Below are positions 22,037 through 42,129 of a stretch of 64,000 nt of DNA, piece after piece. Within the stretch, counting starts at the first letter, position 1, and each line of letters begins with the position of its first letter. The notes below the pieces were generated by a model. That model was not told the DNA's origin. It was given only the letters and a program-made list of their open reading frames with translations, and made no database searches. The DNA is from Desmodesmus armatus (Eukaryota; Chlorophyta; Chlorophyceae; Sphaeropleales; Scenedesmaceae), in the NCBI GenBank assembly GCA_007449985.2, contig VIIQ02000100.1, positions 62,001 to 126,000 on the forward strand, in the 5' to 3' direction. The position numbers were made by a program, and so were the translations under genes.

Positions 22037-25000
22037 GGCTGCCAGCACGAGAAGGTTGGCGCTGTCCCGACAGGTCTGCTGCAGCTACAAGCAGGTGGCA
22101 CGCTTCAGCCCGAGGTGGTGATACTGGCGGCATGGCATGTGAGTGTGGACGCTGGCCGCTGGCAGGGTGACGTACATAGAGTGCTGTCCGGGCACAACGT
22201 TGTGCCCAAGTTGGCTCCTGCAGGGCAGCATGCAGGAGCCAGGGCTGCTCCAGCCCCACCAGCCAAAAAAATGACGTGTTAGCCCGGTGGTTGGGATGCC
22301 GTCAGGGCGATCCTGCACCATCTGCTTGCTGTGCCCAGCACAATTTGCCTGCATGCTGCAGTGGGACCAACACCTGCATGCGTGCGCATCATACCAGCTG
22401 CACAGCAGGCAAGGACAGAAAACGTCTAAATAAGCCAGTGTTATACGGGCCCTGTAGCACAGCAGGAAGGCAGCATTTCTGTGCTGGCTGTCCTGCAGGC
22501 GTTCTTGCTGCGCACCGGCAACCTGGAGGCTGGCGGCGATCAAATAGCCCACATTGCCCTGCAGCCCTCAACAGCCCTGCAAGCCTCGCTGCATGGAGGT
22601 GCAGCTGGAGAAGCAGGAGGACAGCACGAATCCCCACTGCTGATGGTGTGCTGCCCTACCTTCCGTGAAGACAACACCATCGCAGCACATGCGTGCACAC
22701 TCCAGGCTGCTGTGACAGCTGCACCAGCACAGTCCATGTCCGCTGTTGGCAGCTTTCAGGCAGCTGTGGCTCTGGGGAGCAAGGCAGCCTCGGAGGCAGC
22801 ATCCTCAAGCATCCTGGGCCTGGCACTGCTGCTGGCGCGCGGTGGTGACATCAGCGGCAGCCTCACAGCAGAACTGGTGTACACACATGCAGCATGCTCG
22901 ACAGAGGCCGCCAGGTTGATGGCGAGCCACCTGCAGGTACGGCTGGCTCTGCTGTGCTGGCCGACACTTACGGGTCGGAGGGCTGAGCTGTCAAACACTG
23001 GCTTGGGACATGCCGCAGCCTTATCCATGGCCCCATCAGCCTGCAGAGTGACAGTGCTAACTGCTTGTCTAACCTGCAGGAATCGGGCCACTACTGAGCG
23101 CTTCATGCACTGCGGATGTCAATCAACTCCAAGTTCCCTTGTATAACAAACCATGACATGCTATCCTCCTGCACAGGTGTTCATGTTGCAGCTGGTGCTG
23201 GATGATGTCTCACCCTCCCTGGTGCCCCTTCAGCGTGCACCCATGATGGACCAAGAGGAGCAGCAGCTGGTGCTCAAGGGCTTCAACCAAACAACCAGGC
23301 CATACGACGCATCCTGCTTTGTCCACGGCATGTTTGCTGAGCATGTCTGCCGCCAGCCTGCGTCCCCTTGCATCATCTTTGAAGACCATGTGTACAGCTA
23401 CAATGAGGTAGGGCTGCGCTGCAGTGATGTGCAAGCGCCTGGTGAGACGCAGACTCCAGACTTGCACAGCAGCAGCGCGTCGGTCGTCAACCTGTTTTGC
23501 AGGGAGTAGTGGCTGATGAGAGCAGGAAGGCAGCGACGTAGCTACGGACTGGTTTACCTGGCCGGCGTTGTACATGCTGTGTGATGTTGTCTTGCCTGCA
23601 GGTTGATGCTGCCGCTAACCGCATCGCGCATCACTTGCGCAACAAGGCAGGGGCCACACCTGGTGACATCATCGGGGTGCTGGTGCTGCGCAGCCCCCTG
23701 ATGGTTGCGACCCTGCTGGCAGTGTTCAAGTGCGGCTGTGGCTACTTGCCACTGGACCACCACCACCCTGAGGCAAGGATAGCCTTCATGCTGGAGGATG
23801 CTGCTGTCAAGGTAGGCATGTACGATAAGCTGCACGTTCAGCATGAGTCATGGGTAAGGCAGACACAGCTGGCCACCCTGCAGATGCCGTCGGCGCCTTG
23901 ACGCAGTTTGCAGTGCACAGTGCATGGCGGACTTTGGGTGTGCCCACCCTGTGCTCTGCAGCAGCTACATATGTACTACAAGTTATGTATTCCTGTGAAG
24001 CTACTTGCAGTCATGTGCCATCATAAAACCCTCAACGGCGCACGTCTCTGCTGTTGCACGGTGCAGGCTGTCGTCACGCAGCAGGACCTGGTGCACCTGC
24101 TTCCCAGCAGCGACAGCCTGCACACGCTGCTAGTGGATCCCAACAGCGCCGGCACCGCACAGGAGCGGGTCAGCAGAAGCCTCTCAGGGTTGACAGCAGC
24201 TGCCATAAGCCCTGAGTCACTAGGTGCTGCAGCTGAGGAGTCACCTGAGTGGCAGCTGGGGCAGCTTGGCGGACCAGACAGCACCTGCTACATCATCTAC
24301 ACATCAGGCAGCACTGGAAAACCCAAGGTGCGGGAGCCTGTGGAACATGGCGCACCTAATGCCTTCAGAAAAGGCGTACTGCAGTCATCTTGCTGTGCTG
24401 ACCGCTGACTGGACTGTACCGTGCCTGTGCCTGCAGGGCGTCGTGGTCTTGCACAAGGGTCTGACGGCCTACACTGCCTGGTTCAGAGGCCACTTTGGCA
24501 TCACTTCCATGTGAGTCGCTGCTGGCTTCTATCAAATAGAGCGCACTGTGGGAGCGGCTCCCTGGTATCTGTCGTGCTGGTCTCATAAAGCACTCAGCCC
24601 AGTCGTGTCAAGCTTGTTGAGACAGCCGTGCTCTGGAACCAGTCAGACACAGTCAAGCACCACACGTTGTGCACACGTGCCAAGTGGGCTGCTGCCCTGC
24701 TGCCCTTGCTTTTGCTGCAGGGATGTGTTCTTACAGAAGACCCCAACCAACTTTGATGCCTCAGTAGACGAGCTGTGGACAGCGCTGACAGCTGGGGCTA
24801 CACTGGTGGTAGCGCCCCCTGAGGCTCACAGGGATGTCCACTCAGTCATGACACTCATCACAAGGTGCGGCTGTGGACAGCCCCGCTGCCGAGTGGTGTG
24901 TCGCCAACCACACGCGTTGTGCCACATGCCAGCACTGCCTGCAGGACTCTTTGCTGTGCTGGGAGAATCATGGATACTTGTGCAGTCTACAAGTAGAAGT

Positions 25001-28000
25001 GAGTGACGGTCAACGCCAACATATGCAAGACACAGTGTGCCTGCGTCTGCTGCCGTATGCTGTGCACAGGCATGGGGTGACTACCGCAAGTGCCGTGCCC
25101 AGCCAGGTGCAGATGCTGGCACGTGAGATCCTGTCGGCGTACAGCTCTACAGATGCGGCAGCAGGCAAACCTGCACCCTGTGCCAGTTTGAAGCGAGTGC
25201 TGTCTGGTGGGGAGGCCTTGACAACCACGATGGCCTGGGAGGTGCAGTCGGCACTGCCAAACTGTGAACTGCACAACACCTACGGCCCGACGGAGACGAC
25301 AGTGGGTAAGTGCACACGGTGTATGAGGGCCATGCAGGCGCTTCCGGCCACACAAAAGCACCACCAGTTGCACTGCGTCGTGATAAACAATGCAGTGCAT
25401 CAGTACATTCCTGTCCTCAAGTTAGCTGCAGCCCGAAAGGAGTTTCTAAAGAATCCTTGTGTGTGGCGTCCAGGTATCACCAGCTGGCTCTACAAGCCCC
25501 CAACACGCATGCAAGATGAGGCTCAGCAGCGTGTGACAGCTGGCACCATCCCCATCGGGCGCGGCATCCACAACTCCCGGCTGTATGTCCTCGACTCCAG
25601 CTTGAGGCCTGTTCCCATTGGTGTGCCTGGGCAGCTGTTCATCAGCGGAGTGCAGGTGGCGTCTGGTTACCTCAACAGGAAGGACCTGACAGATGATGTG
25701 TTCCTGCCCAACCCATTTGTTGAAGGACCCGGCACTCACACCGACAGGATGTACAGGACAGGCGACCTTGTGAAGTGGCTGCCTGGGCAGCATGCCTGCA
25801 TTGAGTTCCTTGGGAGGGTTGATCACCAGGTGAGCATGTGCACACGCAGCTTTTGGTCGGCACGGTTACGTCCATCCAGAGACCTAGAGCCTGAACCTGG
25901 CGCTGGGCACTTTCATGCTTCGCACCTGCATGGAGCCTGGCCCCAATGGCAGACATCTTTGTACTGCCAAGAACGAAAGGATGTGGATGCCTTGGTGTCA
26001 CTGCAACGTATGCTTCTGTGCCTGTGCAGGTCAAGCTCAGAGGCTTCCGGATCGAGCTGCAGGTACTAGTGCTTGCTTATGCCTGTGACCTGATGTTATG
26101 GCACCTGTAGCTTGCCCCGGGCGTGGCATGCCACCGCATGATCCTTGCTTTCTCAACATTCCCGTGATGTGTGACTGTTTTTGTGCCTTATTTAACCCTT
26201 GCCCTCGTGTCCTTTCTGCAGGAGGTTGAAGCTGCCCTCGGTGCCCTGCAGGGTGTGTGCCAGGCAGTCACAGCACTGGTCAAGAACCCGGCCACAGACC
26301 AGGACCACCTTGTCGCCTGGATCAGCCCTGCAGCACTTGAGCCTGCCAGCCTCTTGCAGCAGCTACAGGGCAGCTTGCCTGAGTACATGATCCCAACAGC
26401 AGTTGTACTGATGGAGCAGCTACCCCTTCTGGTGTCAGAAAAGGTGGACAGGAAGGCCCTGCCACCTCCTGACTTCAGCACGGACATGGTCAGCCTCAGC
26501 ACAGCGCCAGCACTTCAAACAGGCGCTGTCATGGACAGCAACCCCACCAACGCCAGCTCTGGTGTCAGTATCACCCTCAGCGAGACTAACCCGTTGAGTG
26601 TGTTTGTGTCAGCGGTGTGGGCAGAGGTGCTGGGCTTGCAGCCCATGTCTGTGCTGGGTGCGTCAGATGACTTCTTTGCGCTGGGAGGCAACTCTCTGCT
26701 TGCAGGAAAGATGAACTCCACCCTCCGCGCCGGCTTGTCACTGCCACAGATGAGTGGCATGCTGATCTACATGCACCCTACGCTGCCTGCATTCGTGGAG
26801 GCGCTGTCTCAGCTCGGACCCCAGGTGCCTGTGCTGCCGGGCATGGGCTTTGGGGACCAGAACGGCGGCATCGATGGCAGCAATGACGGCAGCACCCCCA
26901 GCAGCAACTTTGCCTCCATGCGCAATGCTAGCTTTGCCAGCCTGAGCAGTGTTGCAAGCACAGCACAGGATTATACAATGCCAAGCAGCAGCGCAAGCTT
27001 CACAAGCCAGAGCAGTGGGCGAACCACCTTGCATACAGCATGCAGCAGCCCTGACCCCAGCATGAAGGCATCTGCATTTGCCACAGCCCAGCAGCCGTCA
27101 GGCACAACCAGGCTGGCCACCGTCTTCAGCAGCGGTCCTGACACAGACGCCGTCAGTGGTTCTGCAAGTAGCCTTCTCAAACAGCTTTCGCGCGGGTTGA
27201 GCAGGACTCTGTTGCCTGCTGGCAAGGACCAGCAGCTGGACACAGACCTCATTGCCTCAGGACTTCCAGTTGCAGTAGTGCCTGCAGGAGCTGCAGGACC
27301 CGGAGCTGCCAGCAGCACCTTCACCAGCACGCTCACCAGGGTGCTCAGCACAGAGAGCTTGTCACTGCGCTCTATCGTCGGCCCTTCCACTGTGGACGCA
27401 GACAAGCTGCCCATCAGCAACAGTGACAGCAGGAAGAGGGTGTCAGACGGCTTCAGCACCAAGACCTCCCCATTCAGCTTTCAGTCACCTTCCAAAGCTG
27501 ACCAGGACCGGCGTTCAGAGGCGCCGCTTGGGTCCAACAAGCCTGCAAGCAGGGCCAACAGCATGGCGGGTGCTGGGGATGCTGGTCAGAGCAACACTAG
27601 TGAGGGCAAGCAGCAGCAGCAGCAAGTCAAGCCGTCCTTGGCGCTTGCAACAGTGGTGCAGCTGTGCTGCATGTGCCTGGTGACTGGTGTCTCATCAGTG
27701 CTGGGGCTGGCCCCAATGCTGGTCAGCATGTACCTCATGCTGGAGGTTGGGTGGCGCGCGCTGGTGCTGCTGCCAGGCTTGGAGTTATGCGGCTGGCTGC
27801 TGCTGGCGCTTTGGTCCATCGGGGGCAAGTGGCTAGCAGTTGGGCGCTACAAAGAGTGTGAAGTGCCTTTGTGGGGCATTTACTACCTGCGGCACTGGGT
27901 AGCACACCTGTTCATCCTGGTGAGTGCACCAGCCGCATTGCGCATCGACCACCACACGTCACACTGAGTGCACACATCCAGGGTCAGCACTGTCTTGTCA

Positions 28001-31000
28001 AGCTTCCTGGAAGTTTGCATCCACACAGTGCCTGCTGTTCTACGGCTGCGCTGACTGCAACTCACCTGCTGTGGCTGCTGCTATCCACTTCCTTCTGCTG
28101 CGCAGAGTGCTCGGCAAAGCTTCATACCCCTTATGCGGCGCACATGTCTGCTGAACTGGTTTTACCGCGCCCTGGGTGCCAAAGTGGCTAGGAATGTGGT
28201 GATAGACACCGACGACCTGATTGGCCACGACCTCATACACATTGCAGACGACTGCATTTTGGACGCATCCTGCGGTGTATCTGCCATCACGTACCAAGCC
28301 GGCCAGGGCCAGGATGCACTGCATCCCCTTGGCACGATGCATGTCCGGCGTGTCACTATTGGGGAGCGTGCAGTGATTGGCCCCAATGCAATGGTCCTGC
28401 CAGGCCGCGTTGCACCTGACTCTGTGGTGCTCCCTTGCTCAGCGACCAGCAACCCTCCAAGCATCTGGCGGGGCTCCAGCAAGCCCACGTTTGGACCCGA
28501 GGGAAGGGCAGCAGTCAATACGCAGGACCCGGCACTGGGGGTCTTTACAGGCCTGGCCAGCATGTGGCTCACAAGTTTTCTGATCAACCTGCTCAGCTTC
28601 CCAGTTGTAGGTGAGTAGCTGGTAGTAACAGTCTAGTAGGGCCCACTGGCGGGCTTGGCTGTGGAGGCAAAGCAGCGTGACCCGGCACAGCATGCAGGGT
28701 ACATGGAGTCCAACCTGACGCGCTTTGATGTGCTTGCAGCCGCACGACTCGTGCGATGGCATCGCTTGGTGCTGAAAGACATGGCTGTATCCTGTGTGTC
28801 GCAGTCGGCTACTGGTGGTTTTTCCAGTGGCTGGCAGGACCCGCTGCTTATGACTCGGAGTCGGCCAGCGCGCCATCATGGGATGGCCTACTGCAAGTGT
28901 CCAACACTCTTGGTTGCTGGGTGCATGACAGCACCAGGACAGCAGAGGGTGCAACCTCATGTGGCTACCTGATGCAAGCAACGCTACTGGCAGTGTTGGT
29001 GCTGCCTGCAGCTGCCTTTGTCTCAGGTAGGTGGACGGCTGGTGGCTGACTTGGTGTCAGGGATACTTGCACTCATGCTGGCAGTAGGTTTCACATGCGA
29101 GATGTGTCTCATGATCCAGCATGTCCACTCAGTGCTGTTTCCGCTGCCCACTTTCACTGCAGGCCAGCTTCTGGTTGTGTTAGTGATTCCGTTCAAGTGG
29201 CTGCTGCGCAGCCATGCCCAGCCTGTTGGCGCTGTCGCCCCCGACAGCAAGCGGTCCTGGTGGCAACGGTTCCGACAACACCTCCAACAGTGCATCTTTG
29301 ACCACCCAACCGTCAAAGCCGCTGCATTCCTCTGGACTGGTAAGCTGTTGACGGTTGAAAGCTGTGGTGTTGACAGACAAAACTGGCCATGGCGGCTGGG
29401 AACTGTGGGTGGGTGCACAATGTGGGGTTCAGCAGACCGTCTGCTGGTCCAAGACACTGGATCCCAAGCTTTACCCGACAGTGTCCGCTCTGGTTATGCA
29501 GGTACTGCACTGTTCAATGCATGGCTGAGGGCCCTCGGCGCCAAGGTTGGCAGGCAGGCGTGGATTGGGGAGGTGAGTGCATGTCTTATTGGCCTGTTGG
29601 CTCCCAGCTGCTTCAATACAATCAGTGGCCACCACACAGCCCAGTGTGGTTTCCAGGAAATTAATCACGCTGGCACGCACCTGTACATGTGTGCTAGACC
29701 CCACCTGTGCGCGCAAAGCATCAAAACATTATAACCTACTTGCTACTGCTGTTGCCACCAGCAGTCATTGTCATGGGTGTTGCCAGCACCCTTGGGCCGT
29801 GCCATTCTCGAGCTCATGATCACCCTCCCCAACCTGTTGATCACTTTGCACTCGATGCTGTCTGCCTGCCCAGGATCTCCACCTGACACACCATGAGCTG
29901 GTTGATATTGGGGACACTGTCTCCATTTGCAGGTACGTGAGGAAGGTGGTCACTGCAGGCTGTGGTTGTACGTTGACTTGTGGGGACATGCCATCAATGC
30001 TTGGCATAAGTTAGACATACAGCCGCATGTAGTTTACATCAGCCGGCCAGCATGCATGCGCACGCCTGTACACTGCAGATGCAACCGTCACTGCCAGGCA
30101 GCCTGTGGGTGATCTGCATGCCTGCTGGTTTGTTCTTGCAGCGGAGTGAGTTTGCTGCCGTCCGCCGCCCTCGGCGCTGCCAAGATCACAATTCAGAACG
30201 GGGCAGACGTCACAAACCAGACTGCGTTGTACCCTGGGGTTACTGTCAAGCCAGGAGCAGTGCTGGGTGTTTTCACCTATGCAGAGGCAGGCAGGACGTT
30301 CCCCCAGTATTCCATCACGCAGGTGCGTATCCTTTAAACACATGCGCATGGATTGTTGGATCCTGCTGTTGCCATCTTCAGCTTCTGCCGCCCACGCCTG
30401 GGTGCCAAGCAAGCGCCCAATCGCTATCGCCAGCAGGGGCAATGGCACAGCATGCTTAGAGCCAGCAGCGGCTGGGGGTGGGTGGCCGGGCCGCGGCAGT
30501 CATACTTGGATCTTTCAAACGACAAATCATCCAGCTGCTGTGCCACATGCCCTCCAACTGTGATTGCCTGTGCAGGGGCCGATGGTGCTGTCTCCTGGTC
30601 AGCCCGACCCTGTGACACCCTCAAAACCAAGTCAAAGCAAGCCGCCCAAGCCACCGGCAGGCAACACACCTGTCCCGAGCCCAAGCCCTCCAGGTTCCAA
30701 CTACAAAACCCCGTTGGCAAGCCCAGCAGCTCCCCAACACTCTGGCAGTCCTGCTCCCACACCCAAGAAGCCAGCCCCGACAGCCACTACGTACAAGACA
30801 GGGACCAATGCAGCAGCGCACGACACGGATCCAGCAGAAGCTAGGCTGGTCAGCTGGGGCCGCTACCTGCGCTTCAACCTGTGCTACATCACCCTGATGT
30901 GTGTCCTGATGCCAGTCCACGCTGCCATGCTGTCAGCCCCCTTTGCAGTCGTGACTGTGACCCTTCTGTTCAAGCTCAACTGGTGGGCAGCGCTGCTACT

Positions 31001-31884
31001 GGCACCCGCTGTGAGCGGCCTGCAACTCGTCATCACCATCACATGGATGGCGCTGCTGAAGAGGTGAGGGCGGCATTGGCCATCAACTTGGCATGATGCG
31101 TTGCCACATGCGATGCTTCAGTACTGGGGATACTTTTCAAGGGCCTGCTGTGTGGCAGCCCCAGAAAAAAGTAAACTTGCAAGGTCACTCAAGGCTGACG
31201 ATCAGTACCCTCAACCACTGCACGGATATGCTTTCCCCCTGCAGGATCCTTCTGCCTCGCTGCCGAGGCAGCCACCCCTTCTACACATACACCCACACCG
31301 CCTGGATGGTTGAGGGCCTGCTGCTTTACTACCAGCAAATTGGGTTTGTGCGGTACATCAGTGGCAGCCAGCTTGCAGTGTGGTATTACCGGGCACTTGG
31401 GGCGAAGATTGGGCAGGGTGTGCTGCTCAACGGCCTGCACAGGTGAGAGGTGGATCACCAGTCGCCCCGCAGCAGGTGCAGCAGGCGTACACTGTGCATG
31501 GGTGAACTTCACTAGGAACTCTCAGCTGCTGCCGCTGTGGCGGACGCCTAACACTGCTGCACTCTTTGCTGTTGGTGCCGCAGTCAAGAACCAGACTGCT
31601 TGACAATTGGTGACGGCACTGTGATCGACGAGATGACATTCATCCAAGCCCACACTGTGGAGCAGCGCTGCCTGAAATTCCACGATGTTGTGGTTGGCTC
31701 AGGTGTCACTATCGGCTGTGGCTCCTGTGTGCTGCCTGGCTGCTGCATCAGTGATGGTGCAGCCCTAGGCGACGTGTCGCTGCTGATGAAGGGTGAAACC
31801 ATGCCCCCTGGCTCTGTGTGGAAGGGCGTGCCTGCTGTCCCATGCTTGGGCGCCACAGGTGCTGCACGAAGGATAGGGGCTTGA
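22037..31884 (+). CDS. Single-module NRPS-like synthetase, epsilon-poly-lysine-synthetase architecture
   Basis: Exons from 22499 onward (5' end uncertain, perhaps from 22037): 22499-22936, 23177-23407, 23602-23811, 24067-24327, 24437-24510, 24721-24864, 25070-25305, 25474-25829, 26030-26062, 26222-27919, 28106-28610, 28805-29026, 29163-29339, 29502-29572, 29874-29932, 30142-30322, 30576-31063, 31245-31442 and 31584-31884; phases agree throughout. Domains in order: the C-terminal part of a condensation-like domain; a full adenylation domain (YIIYTSGSTGKPKG, NTYGPTETTVG, YRTGDLVKW, GRVDHQVKLRGFRIELQEVE, EKVDRKALPPP); a carrier domain with the phosphopantetheine serine in LGGNSLLAG (near 26690); a Ser-rich linker of about 250 residues; then transmembrane segments alternating with three hexapeptide-like regions (about 28130-28480, 29500-30320, 31380-31880). 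No thioesterase was found. Bacterial Pls has A-T, six membrane helices and three tandem C-terminal domains. The product and substrate are inferred only. Confidence 0.85.
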
Positions 31885-33035
31885 ACGCCGCTGTATTCAT
31901 GATGCCCCTGACTGTGGTGCCACATCAGTGATGGTGTTGCTGGTCAAACAGCCGATGTGATGCAGATCTGTTGCGTGCTGCCCGCTGTTGCATTGGTCTT
32001 GAACAGTGCCTAACAGGTGGTTGGCTGCTGCTGATTACTTGTTGACTGTTGTCTGTGTCAGCTGCCCTAGGCTACTGATTGGCCTGATGCAGCTGCAACG
32101 AGTGCTTGCAGCACACAGAATAATGACCAACTGAACCCAAGCCGTCAGTATTGCACATCAGTATTCCATTTTGGAATGATGTGTCTCGTCATCACTGACT
32201 GTGACTGTTGTGTCAGTTGTTGTGTAGCTGCAGCTCAGCTGTCTGTTCTGAGTAGCACCCACGGCAGATTGCCTGCCCGGGCGCAGCCTGGTTTGCTGCT
32301 TGGAGGTTGCGTGTCTGTACTCACCCTCAATTCGCCAGGGGCATTGTGAGTGAGCCAGTGCAAACCTTGTGTACCCCTGACACAGCAGAGCTGCTGGTGA
32401 GAGTGAGCAGATACTTGATACTGATTTCTGTATGTCACTGCTAGTGAGTGTGAGCAGACACTTGGTACTGATTCATGCACCATCACTGCTGGTGGGAGTG
32501 AGCAGACGCTTGGTATTAATCGTCGCATGTCACTGCTGCAGCTCAGCTGCTGCAACTCAGCTGCTGCATCTCAGCAGCTTGATATGTCTTTTTCTGTAAG
32601 TGTGATGTGATCTGTCGGTCAAGGCAGCTGCCAGGGCAAAGGTGTGCAGCATAGATCAGAATGATGACGAGGTAACTACCGCTTTGCCGACAGCTGCATT
32701 GCGCAACTCACGAATGCTGTTAGCATGTACGTCGTGTGAAGCTGCCGCCCTGCTCTTCCTTACATACGTCTTGCCAGCTTGTTACAGAATTTTGAATCCG
32801 CGTTCTTGGCGGGCATACTTTTCAACCTTCCCTACTGCCCCGACAGTGCCTAACAAAGACGCTGCCGTTGATCGTGTAGTTTACAGCCGGGGACGCTCCA
32901 CACTGCACAAGTCTCGTTTCAAATTAAAGCTGATCAAGCTCTTCGTCCTGCCGCTGTGCTCACAGCCACGCCCATCTTTGCACCGCATCTTACTCAGCAC
33001 TTACAAAGTATCCATTTTGCCTGCTTTGCGGCAAG
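31885..33035. other. Intergenic: NRPS-like 3' flank and MCM6 upstream region
   Basis: About 1.15 kb contains a tandem repeat (listed separately), a TGTAA near 32596 that could serve as a poly(A) signal, and the MCM6 promoter. A 171-codon frame starting at 32642 overlaps the MCM6 start and has no recognised homology. No RNA gene was seen. Confidence 0.5.
32391..32532. repeat. Three tandem copies of a 47-48-bp repeat
   Basis: Copies start at 32391, 32438 and 32486. Each begins CTGCTnGTGnGnGTGAGCAG and continues with ACTTGnTA and a final TCA. They differ at several positions, so the array is not recent. It ends in a short GCAGCTCAGCTGCTG-rich stretch. Confidence 0.85.
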
Positions 33036-40395
<7,360 letters not shown>

Positions 40396-42129
40396 CGGCC
40401 AGTGAAGAGTTGGGCTAGCTAGGGGTTGCATGTGACCTGATGGGATGCTCTGAGGGCTGCTCTCATTGGATTGATGAGCTGATGGTGTCGAGCCACAGCC
40501 TGTGGCCTGCCCTGAGGGTGGACCAGTGCTGTAGTGTGTTGTGCTGAAAGGGCGGCATCAAGGCTGTGGTGTGGTCCGGACAAGCTTGGCAACGCTACTG
40601 TGCAGCAGTGCAGGGGAGTCGCTTGTAACATTAGTTGACTGCGTGCCAGTTGTACTGCTGCCAACCCGATTGGTGTGTGCTCCCCTGGCTGGTGCCATGC
40701 ATGGATGAGCTCACAGCACTGATGCAGTCTGAGGGTGGCACCTCCTGTCAGCCAGCCAAGGGTCAAGTGGGCATTGCATCATGTTCGCGTGGGTGTGTGG
40801 CTGTGTGTGCCTCGAAGAACTTCCTTTACGATCGCTTTCATCGCATCTTTGCACGTCTTTCCAGCAGGTGCGTTGTGCACAAGCAACAAAGTTACCCAGC
40901 TGCCATACAGCACACCACCAGGCCAACCCAATGAACAAGAGAGACACCAGTATGTCTGGGCCCTCAAAGCCAATCAGCTGTTGCAAGAGCACACGAGTAT
41001 GATACAGAACATGACACAGCAGCCCAAGTGAACAGAGCCGTTGCTCCACTGCCGGCCTATGCTGGCTGCTGCAGCTAATCAGCTTGTTGCCGCACGGTGC
41101 TGTTGCAACGCTGAACTGCAGCATGGGACCTCCAGAAAGGCACACCAGCTGTGTCGCGGTTGGTCAGCATGTAGGGCATGCTCCGCCACAAGCCCCGCAG
41201 CTCACATACACCCCAATCATGCATACTGGTATGTAGCTGCAAGGGCTGCACAGTGCTGAGCCCAGCATCGTGTTGCCATGCTTGTCAAACAGCAACACCA
41301 CTCCACCACCCACTGGCTCAAGCAAGAGCACACTGCAAGGGCTCCTGAACATGGACAGGTGCAGCCCAGAGAGGCATGCATTACTGCTGGCCTGGTCAAT
41401 GAGCCGGGTGGCACAGTCATGTCAGCAACTCTCAGGTGAACAGGCCAACAGACCGTCTGTTTTTGTGGACCGGGGCCAAGGACAGGCAGACGACAACACT
41501 CCTCTTGTGATGCATGCAATGACAGCACTGCAGTCATGTCTTAGGTTGTGTTGCCTCACATTCAGCTTGGTGTTGTGTGGTATTCATGTGAACCCTGCCC
41601 GACGCCCCAGCCACATGGCAAACCCATGGCAGCTTGTAAGCTGCCTCAATACTGCTCACCCAGGCGGCTGCAGGTAACCACACTCGATAACCATCAAGAT
41701 AGTAAAGCAAGCACGCTGCACAGTGCAGCAACACAACTGAAGAGATGGATCCAGCCTGCACCTGTGCCATGTGCAAGCAGGTAATAGCAGACTCTGCACG
41801 ACTGACTGCAAGCATCGTTGCGGATGCTCTGAATGATCGGCCGGTTGCGTACATGCCCTGGCCGTTTGGTTGTGTTCAGCTGGTAAGCAGTCAGTGGGCA
41901 CGTGCCACACACGTTGTACATCCCACAAGCAATAAGTCATTCAAGCTGCCATCACTGCATGCGAGCAAGTGAACAACACACACCCATCACTTGGTGCAAC
42001 CAAGCACACAACACTCTCAACTTGCAAGCAAGCACACAGCACATACCCACAATACCAGCAATCGCCTGGTGGGCTTGTCCACCTGTGTTGACCGTCAATG
42101 TGATGATTGGGCTCCACTCCTCCTCCACT
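40396..42129. other. Convergent intergenic region between MCM6 and the FAS1 gene
   Basis: The 1.7 kb holds the 3' flanks of two convergent genes. The first part is G/T-rich on the plus strand and the second part C/A-rich, as expected for two opposite transcripts. No further gene is supported. Confidence 0.5.
40624..40628 (+). promoter_or_regulatory. Candidate poly(A) signal TGTAA of MCM6
   Basis: TGTAA lies about 230 nt past the MCM6 stop codon. UGUAA is the usual poly(A) signal of chlorophyte algae. It was chosen by distance and motif only. Confidence 0.5.

Noticed and set aside
32391..32532. CRISPR-like array
   Set aside because: Three contiguous 47-48-bp tandem units with no unique spacers, in a eukaryotic nuclear context.
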